In this document: positions 40,036-49,695 of the stretch, one piece after another
How the letters are laid out: each line of letters begins with the position of its first letter
How positions within the stretch are numbered: position 1 is the first letter of the stretch
Source of the DNA: an uncultured Clostridia bacterium
GTDB taxonomy: Bacteria; Bacillota; Clostridia; Christensenellales; Borkfalkiaceae
NCBI GenBank assembly: GCA_947631195.1
Contig: CANRKK010000001.1
Span: 62,001 to 126,000 of the forward strand
DNA length: 64,000 bases
Direction: 5' to 3'
Notes under the pieces: generated by a model
What the model was told of the DNA's origin: nothing
Database searches by the model: none
Seen by the model: only the letters and a program-made list of their open reading frames with translations
Position numbers and translations under genes: made by a program

Positions 40036-41517
40036 ATGGCAACAAAATCAACCAAAACTCCCGCAAAAAAAACTGCAGCCAAAAAAGTCAACGCCGTTGA
40101 AAAGAAAAAGATTCTTTTTGTGGCTTCCGAATCCACGCCTTTTATAGCGACAGGCGGTCTTGCCGAAGTTATAGGCTCTCTTTCCAAAGCGCTTGCGGCA
40201 ACGGGAAGATTTGACGTAAGGGTTGTAATTCCTCTGTTTTCTGACATAAAAAAGGAGTATAGGGATCAGTTTAATTATCTCGGCAACCTGTACGTTCATC
40301 TTGCATGGCGCAACCAATATTGCGGAATATTCGAATATGTAAAGGACGGGGTAACTTTCTATTTTATCGATAATGAATTTTACTTTAAACGGCCTGGATG
40401 CTACGGATATTATGATGACGGCGAAAGGTTTGCGTTTTTCTCGCGCAGCGTGCTTGAAATTATGCCTTTCTTAAATTTCTATCCCGATATTATGCATTGC
40501 CACGACTGGCAGGCAGCGTTGGCGGCCATTTATCTTAAAACAAATTATTGTTTCAGGGAAGAATATCAATATATCAGGGCTCTGTTCACAATTCATAATA
40601 TAGAATACCAGGGCCAATATTCGCTTGATTTGCTCGGAGATTTATTCGATATCTACGGCAGCTATCAATATCTTGTTGAATACAATAATTGCATTAACCT
40701 TATGAAAGGTGCGATTGAGTGCTGCGAGAGGTTTTCAACCGTCAGCCCCAAATATGCCGAAGAAATTAAAGACGCATACTACGCGCACGGGCTCGATCCC
40801 ATAATAAGGAAAAACGAATTTAAACTTACGGGCATTTTAAACGGTATCGACGATATCGGATACAGCTGCGAGCATGACACGCATTTGTTTGCAAACTTCA
40901 CGCCAGAAGATTTTACGAATAAAGCCGTTTGCAAAAAAGAGCTGCAAAAGATGCTGCATCTGCCCGAAAAACCTTCTACGCCTATAATTTCCATGGTATC
41001 GAGACTTGTTTCGCATAAAGGACTCGATCTTGTTACCGCGGTTATAGAAGATTTGCTGCAGGACGACGTGCAGATTGTAATTCTCGGCACGGGCGATTCG
41101 CATTTTGAAGGATTTTTCCGCGATCTTGCAAACAGATATCCCGAGAAACTCAGTGCTAACATAGTATTCAACGGCGATCTGTCAAGAAAAATATATTCCG
41201 GCTCGGATATCTTTTTGATGCCTTCCAAGTCGGAACCTTGCGGACTTTCCCAAATGATTGCCTGCCGTTACGGCACTGTGCCTATTGTGAGAGAGACGGG
41301 CGGACTTTACGATAGCATAAAGCCCCTTCAAAACGGTTACACGTTTACAAATTACAATGCGCACGATATGCTGTATGTTATACGCCAAGCCTGCTCCGAT
41401 TATAAAAACAAAGAAGAGTGGTCAAAACTTATGTACAGGGCGGCCACAACTGATTTCAGTTGGAGCCATTCCGCCTTGGAGTACGAATCGCTCTATTTGA
41501 ATATGCTTAAAAACTAA
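40036..41517 (+). CDS. glgA: glycogen synthase with Lys/Ala/Pro-rich N-terminal extension
   Basis: KILFVASESTPFIATGGLAEVIGSL; N-terminus MATKSTKTPAKKTAAKKVNAVEKK. Confidence 0.94.
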   Translation: MATKSTKTPAKKTAAKKVNAVEKKKILFVASESTPFIATGGLAEVIGSLSKALAATGRFDVRVVIPLFSDIKKEYRDQFNYLGNLYVHLAWRNQYCGIFEYVKDGVTFYFIDNEFYFKRPGCYGYYDDGERFAFFSRSVLEIMPFLNFYPDIMHCHDWQAALAAIYLKTNYCFREEYQYIRALFTIHNIEYQGQYSLDLLGDLFDIYGSYQYLVEYNNCINLMKGAIECCERFSTVSPKYAEEIKDAYYAHGLDPIIRKNEFKLTGILNGIDDIGYSCEHDTHLFANFTPEDFTNKAVCKKELQKMLHLPEKPSTPIISMVSRLVSHKGLDLVTAVIEDLLQDDVQIVILGTGDSHFEGFFRDLANRYPEKLSANIVFNGDLSRKIYSGSDIFLMPSKSEPCGLSQMIACRYGTVPIVRETGGLYDSIKPLQNGYTFTNYNAHDMLYVIRQACSDYKNKEEWSKLMYRAATTDFSWSHSALEYESLYLNMLKN

Positions 41518-41532
41518 AACCAGGAGAATCGA

Positions 41533-43977
41533 ATGAGTAGTACTGCTATTACCGAAAAAGAAGTTAGGGATCAAATCAAAGGGAAACTTGCCAGGTATTT
41601 TGGCGTTGCTCCTGCCGAAGCTTCTAAGGACCAGATTTATAAGGCTGTTGTAATGGTTGTAAGAGATATTTTACTGCAAAAACGCCAACAGTTTCATAAA
41701 AAGGTCAAAGCAAGACGCGCCAAAAGAGTGTATTATCTTTGCATGGAATTCCTTTTGGGGCGTTCGCTTAAAAACAGCTTATACAATTTATGCGTCACTC
41801 ATATTTTTGAAAAAGCTGTTTCATCTTATGGACTCAACCTTGAAGACTTGTACGAACTTGAACCTGACGCAGGATTAGGTAACGGCGGTTTAGGTAGGCT
41901 TGCCGCGTGCTTTTTGGACGCGCTTGCAACCGGCGATTATCCCGCAATGGGCTATTCGCTACGCTACGAATACGGTTTATTCAAACAAAAGATTGTAGAC
42001 GGATGGCAGATTGAGCTGCCCGACGCATGGCTTCCCGGCGGCGAGGCATGGCTTACTCAGCGCACCGATAAAAATTTTATTGTACGTTTTAACGGTCAGA
42101 TCGAAGAAAAGTGGACGGAGAACGGGCTGCAAACCAACTATATCAACTGCAACGAGATTCAGGCCGTTGCCTATGATATGATGGTGTCCGGCAAAGACAG
42201 CGAGGCTGTTTCGGTTTTGCGGCTTTGGAAGGCCAAACCCATGCAGGATTTCAATATGAAATTGTTTTCGCAGGGTGAATACTACCAGGCAATGACCAAC
42301 GATAACGACGCCGACCTTTTAACAAAAGTTCTCTATCCTGCCGATAACCACAATGCGGGAAAATCGTTGAGGCTTAAGCAACAATACTTTTTGTGTTCGG
42401 CGTCCATCCAAAATATTGTGGAGGACCATAAACACAGATACGGGGACTTGAGAGATCTGCCCAAACTTGCGGCCATTCACTTAAACGATACGCATCCCGC
42501 AATGGCAATTCCCGAGCTTATGAGAATACTTATTGACGAGTATTACTATGACTGGAACCAGGCATGGGCAATAACGACGGCGACGTGCGCCTATACAAAT
42601 CATACCGTTTTGGCGGAAGCCTTGGAAACGTGGAATGAGAGCTTATTACAGCGTACGGTGCCCAGAATACACTCTATCATAAAAGAAATCAACAGGCGGC
42701 TCTGCGAGGAACTGTGGAACAGGTTCCCCGGAGAATGGGCAAAGATATCCCGCATGTCGATTATGGAACATGACAGAGTTAAAATGGCCAATCTGTCCGT
42801 GTACGGAAGCCATAGCGTAAACGGCGTTTCTGCTCTGCACAGCGAAATTATAAAAACTTCCGTATTTAAAGATTTTTATGATTTCTCGCCCGAAAAGTTT
42901 ACAAATGTAACCAACGGCATCGCGCACAGACGCTGGCTCAACCAATCCAATCCCGAATTGGCCGAACTTTTAAACGAGTGCATCGGCGATTCGTATGTGC
43001 TGAACGGCGCGGCGCTCGCGGAGTTTAAAAAGTTTGAAAACGACGAAACCGTGTTAAAACGGCTCGAAGAAATCAAATTAATCAAGAAAAAGCAGTTTGC
43101 CGCATATGCCAAAAAGAAGCAGGGCGCTATTATCGACCCCGAAACAATATTTGACGTGCAGGCAAAACGGCTTCACGAGTACAAGCGTCAATTATTAAAC
43201 GTATTGAATATTATTGACACATATTTGGATTTGTTGGATGATCCCGACCTTGACATCGTGCCTAAAACGTATATTTTCGGCGCAAAAGCCGCACCCGGCT
43301 ATGATATGGCCAAAAAGATTATCCAGCTTATAAATTATTTAGCCGAGGACATCAAACAGCACCCCGAAATCAATAAAAAACTTAACGTTGTTTATATGGA
43401 AGATTACAACGTTACGATGTCCGAAAAGCTCATGCCCGCATCTGAAGTTTCAGAACAAATTTCACTTGCAGGCAAGGAAGCAAGTGGAACCGGAAATATG
43501 AAATTTATGATTAACGGTGCGCTCACAATCGGAACGCTCGACGGCGCGAACGTTGAAATGGCCGAGGCTGTAGGCGACGAAAACATATTTATATTCGGTT
43601 ATAAATCCAACGAAGTCGACGAAATCTGGCGCAACGGATATAGCTCGAGTAAATTCTATAACGAATCCCCCAAATTGAGAAGAATTATCGAAGCGCTGAT
43701 AATCGGCTTTAACGGTAAATCTTTTGCCGAAATTGCAAATTATCTTCTGACAGAAACGCCCGTTGCAGATCCATACATGTGCATGGCCGACTTTGCCGCT
43801 TATTCAAATAAGCAACACGAAATTTCCGAATTATATGTAACCGACAAACATCGGTGGAACCAAATGTCGCTGAGAAATATTGCGGCAGCGGGAATTTTCG
43901 CCGCAGACAGAAGTATTGCAGAATATACTTCAAGAATATGGAATCTTAAAAGTTTAAGCGCAAAAACGGATAAATAA
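41533..43977 (+). CDS. glgP: glycogen phosphorylase
   Basis: EPDAGLGNGGLGRLAACFLDALAT, RLHEYKRQLLN, GKEASGTGNMKFMINGALTIGTLDGANVEM. Confidence 0.97.
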   Translation: MSSTAITEKEVRDQIKGKLARYFGVAPAEASKDQIYKAVVMVVRDILLQKRQQFHKKVKARRAKRVYYLCMEFLLGRSLKNSLYNLCVTHIFEKAVSSYGLNLEDLYELEPDAGLGNGGLGRLAACFLDALATGDYPAMGYSLRYEYGLFKQKIVDGWQIELPDAWLPGGEAWLTQRTDKNFIVRFNGQIEEKWTENGLQTNYINCNEIQAVAYDMMVSGKDSEAVSVLRLWKAKPMQDFNMKLFSQGEYYQAMTNDNDADLLTKVLYPADNHNAGKSLRLKQQYFLCSASIQNIVEDHKHRYGDLRDLPKLAAIHLNDTHPAMAIPELMRILIDEYYYDWNQAWAITTATCAYTNHTVLAEALETWNESLLQRTVPRIHSIIKEINRRLCEELWNRFPGEWAKISRMSIMEHDRVKMANLSVYGSHSVNGVSALHSEIIKTSVFKDFYDFSPEKFTNVTNGIAHRRWLNQSNPELAELLNECIGDSYVLNGAALAEFKKFENDETVLKRLEEIKLIKKKQFAAYAKKKQGAIIDPETIFDVQAKRLHEYKRQLLNVLNIIDTYLDLLDDPDLDIVPKTYIFGAKAAPGYDMAKKIIQLINYLAEDIKQHPEINKKLNVVYMEDYNVTMSEKLMPASEVSEQISLAGKEASGTGNMKFMINGALTIGTLDGANVEMAEAVGDENIFIFGYKSNEVDEIWRNGYSSSKFYNESPKLRRIIEALIIGFNGKSFAEIANYLLTETPVADPYMCMADFAAYSNKQHEISELYVTDKHRWNQMSLRNIAAAGIFAADRSIAEYTSRIWNLKSLSAKTDK

Positions 43978-43988
43978 AAATAAGCGTC

Positions 43989-44020
43989 AATAGAAGCCCG
44001 AAAAATTCGGGCTTCTATTG
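43989..44020. terminator. intrinsic terminator after glgP
   Basis: AATAGAAGCCCGAAAAATTCGGGCTTCTATT. Confidence 0.75.
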
Positions 44021-44037
44021 TACTATGCGTGACATAA
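44021..44037 (+). repeat. 17-bp interspersed repeat copy 3
   Basis: Exact TACTATGCGTGACATAA directly after the glgP terminator hairpin. Confidence 0.85.
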
Positions 44038-44195
44038 TATATCTGTTTTGCCCGATTTTATCGCAAATTTACCTTATTATTGTGCTTTTTTGAATTTTTA
44101 TCCGCCGACACTTAATTTTTAAAGCAAGCTAAAATTTAAAAGAATTCACGGTCAAATATAAGAATTCCTCTTCAAAATACCTTATTTTAAGGTCA

Positions 44196-44231
44196 ACACT
44201 TCGTAAAAGCTGCATTTTACGAAGTGTTTTA
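44196..44231 (+). terminator. orphan terminator-like hairpin with no ORF immediately upstream
   Basis: ACACTTCGTAAAA-GCTGCA-TTTTACGAAGTGT-TTTA. Confidence 0.6.
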
Positions 44232-44305
44232 TGTGTTTCTGTTTTCCTCCATTAAGTAAAAGTGGATGCGGGCGTCGGAAATTTTTATGTTTTAATCCCT
44301 CACCA

Positions 44306-44334
44306 TTGACTTATTTTTCTAATTGTTTTATAAT
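44306..44334 (+). promoter_or_regulatory. sigma-A promoter of tyrosine recombinase gene
   Basis: TTGACT-N17-TATAAT (44306-44311, 44329-44334). Confidence 0.8.
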
Positions 44335-44340
44335 TTAAGT

Positions 44341-45399
44341 ATGGCAACAGGCAACTTTTACGTTCAGCGCAATAACAAAAATTTGGAGACAATCGAGCGG
44401 ATTTTGGATGAAGATCTGCCCACCTTTTGCTACGACTATTTTCTTGCGATTGACAGTCAGACTTCCACGCTTACGCGCCTCAACTATGCCCACGATTTAA
44501 AAATCTTTTTTTACTTTTTACAGGAAAAAAAATTCAGAAAATCCAAAGCCGTTAAAGAATTCACGCTCAGCGATTTGGAAGCCGTTACAAGCAACGACAT
44601 TGAATATTTTTTAAGTTTCCTCTCCCATTACAATTACGCAGGAAAAGAACATACCTGTAACGACAGGGCCAAAGCGCGCAAGCTTTCATCAGTCCGCGCA
44701 ATGTTTAAATTCTTTTTTAATAAGGGATATATCGCCGTAGATAATTCCGCAAAGGTTGCAACACCGAAACTTCACGAAAAGCCTATAATCAGGCTTGACA
44801 GCAACGAAGTTTACAATATTTTGGACGTTGTGGAAACGGGCGCCGGCCTCACCCCGCACCAAAGGGCGTATCACGATAAAAACAGGGTCCGTGATACTGC
44901 TATTCTTACTCTTTTTCTCGGAACGGGCATCCGTATCAGCGAGTTGGTCGGGCTGAACAACGATGATATAAATTTTAACGATAATTCCTTTATAGTCACG
45001 CGAAAGGGCGGCAACAAGTCGATTTTATATTTTGACGACGACGTAGCCGCGGCCTTAAAGAACTATCTCGAGTATAAAGAAAATAATTCGGAGGCCTTGC
45101 AGGAGCCTAACGCTCTCTTCTTGTCCAACAATAAAAAACGCATTACCATACGCGCCGTAGAAAATCTTGTGCACAAGTACGCGAAGATTATCTCTCCCCT
45201 TAAAAATATTTCTCCGCACAAGCTCCGCTCCACCTACGGCACGCAACTCTATCGGGCGACGGGCGACATATACATAGTTGCCGACGTCTTGGGGCATAAA
45301 GACGTAAACACTACACGAAAACACTATGCCGCGATTTCGGATGAAAACCGCCGCAGCGTTGTCGGCAAAGTTAAATTAAAGCCCGACGACGATGAATAG
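44341..45399 (+). CDS. tyrosine recombinase (XerC/D-like)
   Basis: LGTGIRISELVGL, SPHKLRSTYGTQLYRATGDIYIVADVLGHKDVNTTRKHYA catalytic motifs. Confidence 0.92.
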   Translation: MATGNFYVQRNNKNLETIERILDEDLPTFCYDYFLAIDSQTSTLTRLNYAHDLKIFFYFLQEKKFRKSKAVKEFTLSDLEAVTSNDIEYFLSFLSHYNYAGKEHTCNDRAKARKLSSVRAMFKFFFNKGYIAVDNSAKVATPKLHEKPIIRLDSNEVYNILDVVETGAGLTPHQRAYHDKNRVRDTAILTLFLGTGIRISELVGLNNDDINFNDNSFIVTRKGGNKSILYFDDDVAAALKNYLEYKENNSEALQEPNALFLSNNKKRITIRAVENLVHKYAKIISPLKNISPHKLRSTYGTQLYRATGDIYIVADVLGHKDVNTTRKHYAAISDENRRSVVGKVKLKPDDDE

Positions 45400-45406
45400 A
45401 TATTAA

Positions 45407-45436
45407 AAGCACGACAATTATTTGCCGTGCTTTTTG
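45407..45436. terminator. bidirectional terminator
   Basis: AAAAGCACGACAATTATTTGCCGTGCTTTTTG. Confidence 0.8.
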
Positions 45437-45891
45437 AAAACTATCAAAGTCATGTTTTCATTTATCTTTTGAGTTAAATCTGTTCTAATGTATCCCATTT
45501 TTTCATATAGTCGGCAATTTAACTTCTCTTCAAGAATAGTTTCAAGCTCCCACATTTCTTGCCCATGAATTGCCTCTGCTGCCCTTATTGCCGCTTGCGC
45601 GAAACCTTGGTTTCTGTACTCCGGCAAAATAAAAATCGGCGAAATGCGCTTATAAGACGAGGAATTAAGGTTATCCACTACCCTGATTGCCCCGACAGTT
45701 TTACCTTCATATAAAATTAAATAGAAATAAGTGCTGTTTTGGTTCAACCGCCAAATAGTCTTGTCTAACGATTCATTTCCCGGATTTGTGTCGTAATCAT
45801 TATATTTTTCAAGCAAATCGGAGAACGATTTTACTTGCATTCTCCAAATTATTTCAGCGTCCTCAAGCGACGCCTTTTTTAATTCAATCAT
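45418..45891 (-). CDS. GNAT-family N-acetyltransferase
   Basis: MIELKKASLEDAEIIWRM, ISPIFILPEYRNQGFAQAAIRAAE. Confidence 0.87.
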   Translation of the reverse strand: MIELKKASLEDAEIIWRMQVKSFSDLLEKYNDYDTNPGNESLDKTIWRLNQNSTYFYLILYEGKTVGAIRVVDNLNSSSYKRISPIFILPEYRNQGFAQAAIRAAEAIHGQEMWELETILEEKLNCRLYEKMGYIRTDLTQKINENMTLIVFKKHGK

Positions 45892-46072
45892 TTTTATTTT
45901 TGTCGTCAAAAATTATGCCGTCTATCTTAATAACAGCGTCGTCGCGTATGTCAAGGCACTTGCCGCAGTTATCGCAAAATTTGTCGGAATCGAGGTCGCA
46001 CATATCGCATTCCCCGCAATCTATGCACTCCCTGTCGTATAAAACGCACTCCTCTCCTTTTATATGTCTCAT
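45884..46072 (-). CDS. small Cys-rich (probable metal-binding) protein
   Basis: CIDCGECDMCDLDSDKFCDNCGKC in 62 aa. Confidence 0.65.
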   Translation of the reverse strand: MRHIKGEECVLYDRECIDCGECDMCDLDSDKFCDNCGKCLDIRDDAVIKIDGIIFDDKNKND

Positions 46073-46131
46073 TATGACGCACCTCTTTATTTATTTTATC
46101 ACATTGTTAGCACAAATACAATAATTTTATA

Positions 46132-46143
46132 GAACAAACGTTT
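46132..46143. promoter_or_regulatory. candidate LexA (SOS) box overlapping the lexA -35
   Basis: GAAC-AAAC-GTTT; promoter TTGATT (46142) N17 TAAAAT (46165-46170). Confidence 0.7.
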
Positions 46144-46194
46144 GATTTTTATACTCAAATATGTTAAAATTGTGACATAAGTGAGGGTTAAAAT

Positions 46195-46782
46195 ATGAGA
46201 AAAGCCTATAATGACGAGATAGTCTATGAATTTATTCGTGATTTTATAAACGAAAACGGCTATGCGCCGACCGTCAGAGATATTTGTAGGGGTTGCAACA
46301 TCAATTCAACCGCCACCCCCTATCAAATTATAAACAGGCTGGTTGAACGCGGGCTGCTAAAAAAATCGGGGAATAAAAACCGCGCGCTGTCAATCGCCAA
46401 CCAAGGCCCTACGCTCAGTGTTCCTTTGGTTGGTACGGTTGCCGCAGGCCAGCCTATTTTTGCAAGTGAAAATCTTGAAGAATACTATACGATCCCCGGG
46501 AACTTTTTTAAGGGCGAAGATTTATTTATGCTCAACGTAAAGGGCTCCTCCATGATAAATATTGGCATGTTTGACGGCGATAAAGTAGTTGTCCAACGTC
46601 AAAAAACTGCCGATAACGGAGATATAGTGGTTGCGCTTGTGGAAGATTCCGCAACGGTTAAGCGATTTTTTAAACGCAACGGAAAAATTATACTCCACCC
46701 CGAAAACGACGATATGGAAGATTTTGTGTTTGACAACGTTGAAATTTTGGGCAAAGTTGTCGGCTTAATGAGAAATATATAA
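46195..46782 (+). CDS. lexA: SOS repressor LexA
   Basis: N-terminal wHTH; VPLVGTVAAGQPIFA cleavage region, KGSSMINIGMFDGDKVVVQ. Confidence 0.95.
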   Translation: MRKAYNDEIVYEFIRDFINENGYAPTVRDICRGCNINSTATPYQIINRLVERGLLKKSGNKNRALSIANQGPTLSVPLVGTVAAGQPIFASENLEEYYTIPGNFFKGEDLFMLNVKGSSMINIGMFDGDKVVVQRQKTADNGDIVVALVEDSATVKRFFKRNGKIILHPENDDMEDFVFDNVEILGKVVGLMRNI

Positions 46783-46807
46783 TCAATTACTACTCAAATC
46801 AACAATG

Positions 46808-46841
46808 CACGCCTATTGCGCAAATCGCAATAGGCGTTTTA
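46808..46841 (+). terminator. lexA terminator
   Basis: CACGCCTATTGCG-CAAAT-CGCAATAGGCGTTTT. Confidence 0.85.
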
Positions 46842-46843
46842 AA

Positions 46844-46919
<76 letters not shown>

Positions 46920-47045
46920 AAGATTTAATTTACTCAATTATTATATTTAAAAACGCATATATTGTCAATTCTTTTTTTATGTATTTGACAAATTTTAAGC
47001 AAAATAAAATGCGGCCCTTAGCAAGTAACCGCATTAAAAAAATAT

Positions 47046-47726
47046 TTATTTTTTTCTTTTCGCCGTCGCAATTCTGACGCCGATTTTTTTGGGCTTTTGC
47101 GGCTCTGCATCTGCTTCTTCGTCTGTCGGTTGCTCCGTTTCTTCGGCATTTACAGGGTCTGCGCTTTCAGGTTTTATATCTTCCTGCGCTTGCGGCTCAG
47201 GCTCGGGCAAAATAGCTTCGGCACTTTCTTCAGCGACAATATTTTCAACGGTTGCATTATCGGCGCCGATATCTTCGATATCGGAAACGGTATTTTCGGT
47301 AACCGTATCCTCTATAACGGGCTCTTCGGCCGTTTCCACGTCCTGCAAAACTACGGGCTCGCCGATATCTTCTGTGACATCTTCTGCGGGAGCGTATTTT
47401 TCTGCATATGCAACCGGGGTTTCTTCGGCTACTTCCTGCTCCTGTTCGCCTGTTTCGCCGTTGGACTCGTCGGTAAAAGCAACTTCGAGCTTGATTCCCT
47501 CAGCCTGCTTTAATCTGATATAGGCTACGGCGCACGGCATAGCTATCGACTTGTCGCAAAGCGCGCAAAACGGCGCATATTCACCGCACAAATCGCGGCC
47601 GAGCAATGTGCTGCAAATAGACCTATCATTGTCAACTACAGCCTGCATCTTTTCAAGATTTGCTTTCGACAGCTCAAACGGTAAATTTGAAAGTAACTCC
47701 ATAGGCGTTTTATTGTTCCAACTCAT
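47046..47726 (-). CDS. uncharacterised protein: Cys-containing N-domain, long Glu-rich middle, basic tail
   Basis: LCGEYAPFCALCDKSIAMPCAVAYIRLKQ; Glu/Val/Pro-rich; C-terminus KPKKIGVRIATAKRKK. Confidence 0.65.
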   Translation of the reverse strand: MSWNNKTPMELLSNLPFELSKANLEKMQAVVDNDRSICSTLLGRDLCGEYAPFCALCDKSIAMPCAVAYIRLKQAEGIKLEVAFTDESNGETGEQEQEVAEETPVAYAEKYAPAEDVTEDIGEPVVLQDVETAEEPVIEDTVTENTVSDIEDIGADNATVENIVAEESAEAILPEPEPQAQEDIKPESADPVNAEETEQPTDEEADAEPQKPKKIGVRIATAKRKK

Positions 47727-47748
47727 GATAAAACCTCTCTATTAACAT

Positions 47749-48678
47749 TTATCCAAGGATTTTGCTGATATGTAGCGTAGTTAAAATTTCTTCGTATTTA
47801 TCCTTATTGAATGAAATGCTGTCCGGGCTGGTTACCGCAGCGGTACCTGCCGCCACTCCCTGCCGTAAAATTTCGTCTATGGGTGCGCCGTTCGTCAGGG
47901 CGCTTACTGCTGCGGCCACCATACTGTCGCCCGCCCCAAGCGTGGAGTTCATCGCCACGTTGACGCTCTTACAATAATAGCCCGATTTGCCGTCGGATAT
48001 GATTGCGCCCGCCTTGCCGAGCGATAGTAGCACGCATTTTGCACCGCGCTTTATCAGCTCGTCACAGGCCGCAAGCATCTCGCTTTGGGTTTTGATAGGG
48101 CGTTCCAAAGTCCTTTCAAGTTCTTCAAGATTGGGTTTTACAAGGTCTACGCCGCAACGCAAAGCGCTGAAAAGCCTTTCGCCTTCGGAGTCAACCACCT
48201 TTTTAACGTTTGCGGGAACAGCCGATAGCACTTTGCCGTAATAATCGGCCGACATACCCTTGGCCAGCCCGCCGGAAATAACCACCGCCTCGCACGAAGG
48301 CGCAATTTGGGAAATTAATTTTATCAATTCGGCTTGCTTATGCTCGCTGACTTCAGGACTGATATCGTCAATTTCCGTGAGCATGGATTTGTGGTCTATA
48401 AACTTATAATTTTCACGCACCCTGCCCTTATTCCAAACAAATTTATAGGTCACTCCCTCTCTATGCAATTCCTGCTCGAATTGGTGGCCGTTTTCTTCAT
48501 ACATAAAACCTGTTGCAAAGGAGTCAACTTTCAATCTCGCAAGCCCTATCGCCACATTTATCGCTTTGCCTGTAAAAAATACTCTTTTGCTTAAAATTCT
48601 ATGCGATTTGCCCACGTTTAAAGACTCAACTTCAAGGTTTACGTCTATGCACGGGCTTAAACAAACGGTTAAAATCAT
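47749..48678 (-). CDS. PfkB-family hexose/1-phosphofructokinase-like kinase
   Basis: ILTVCLSPCIDVNLEVESL, STLGAGDSMVAAAVSAL. Confidence 0.88.
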   Translation of the reverse strand: MILTVCLSPCIDVNLEVESLNVGKSHRILSKRVFFTGKAINVAIGLARLKVDSFATGFMYEENGHQFEQELHREGVTYKFVWNKGRVRENYKFIDHKSMLTEIDDISPEVSEHKQAELIKLISQIAPSCEAVVISGGLAKGMSADYYGKVLSAVPANVKKVVDSEGERLFSALRCGVDLVKPNLEELERTLERPIKTQSEMLAACDELIKRGAKCVLLSLGKAGAIISDGKSGYYCKSVNVAMNSTLGAGDSMVAAAVSALTNGAPIDEILRQGVAAGTAAVTSPDSISFNKDKYEEILTTLHISKILG

Positions 48679-48702
48679 TAATTATCCCTCTTATCTTTTT
48701 AA

Positions 48703-48728
48703 AAAAGGCCGCTGAAAAAAGCGGCCCT
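48703..48728 (-). terminator. pfkA intrinsic terminator
   Basis: Minus strand GGGCCGCTTTTTTCAGCGGCCTTTTTT. Confidence 0.75.
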
Positions 48729-48732
48729 ACAT

Positions 48733-49695
48733 TTACATGGAAATCATCTGTAAGGTTTCATAGAGCTCATAGTTAAACTTTTTCTTCATGCTGACCGCTT
48801 CAATTATATCCATATCGATGATCTCGTTTTTGCGTATGCCGACCACGCGGTTTCCTACTCCGTCGTTCAACAGCCGCACGGCCTTATTGCCGAATTGTGC
48901 AGCCAACATTCTGTCGGCCATAGACGGCGAGCCGCCGCGCTGAATGTGGCCTATCGTCGTGGGGCGCACGGAATATGTGGTGACGGATTGCAACTGCTTG
49001 GCAAATTCGTCGGCAGTACATACACCCTCGGCAACCACCACTATGTTGGAGTGCTTGCCGTTTGCCCTTGAGCGGTTGATTTTCATAACTATGTCGTCGA
49101 GATCAAAAACCACCTCGGGCACAACTATAATTTCGGCACCGCTGGCTATGCCTGCATACAGAGCGATATCTCCGCACCTTCTGCCCATAACTTCCACAAC
49201 GGAAATTCTTTCGTGGGACGTCATGGTGTCGCGAAGCTTATTGATAACGTCGATACAGGTATTTACGGCCGTGTCAAACCCCAACGTATAGTCCGTATAT
49301 TCAAGGTCGTTATCGATTGTGCCGGGAATACCTATCGTAGGCACGCCATATTCTTCGGACAAGCATTTTGCGCCCCTGAAAGAACCATCGCCGCCAATGA
49401 CTACAAGCCCGTCAATTCCGCGAGCTTCAAGAGTTTTTACGGCCTTTTTCTGCCCTTCCTTAGTCAGCATTTCAAGGCAACGCGCCGTTCTGAGCTTCGT
49501 GCCGCCGCGCTGCACTATGTCGGACACCGAGCGCATTTCCATCGGGATCATTTCATCGTCAATCAATCCCTGGTATCCGCGCTCGATTCCGTACACTTCC
49601 ATTCCGAAGTAAATTGCGGTGCGCACAACGGCTCTTATACATGCGTTCATCCCGGGAGCATCGCCGCCGCTGGTCAATAAGCCTATCCTTTTCAT
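48733..49695 (-). CDS. pfkA: ATP-dependent 6-phosphofructokinase
   Basis: IGLLTSGGDAPGMNACIRAVVR, GGDGSFRGAK, GIPGTIDNDL. Confidence 0.97.
   Translation of the reverse strand: MKRIGLLTSGGDAPGMNACIRAVVRTAIYFGMEVYGIERGYQGLIDDEMIPMEMRSVSDIVQRGGTKLRTARCLEMLTKEGQKKAVKTLEARGIDGLVVIGGDGSFRGAKCLSEEYGVPTIGIPGTIDNDLEYTDYTLGFDTAVNTCIDVINKLRDTMTSHERISVVEVMGRRCGDIALYAGIASGAEIIVVPEVVFDLDDIVMKINRSRANGKHSNIVVVAEGVCTADEFAKQLQSVTTYSVRPTTIGHIQRGGSPSMADRMLAAQFGNKAVRLLNDGVGNRVVGIRKNEIIDMDIIEAVSMKKKFNYELYETLQMISM

Noticed and set aside
46170-46178. GTGACATAA upstream of lexA as another copy of the 17-bp repeat
   Set aside because: Only 9 bp match with no flanking similarity; likely chance.
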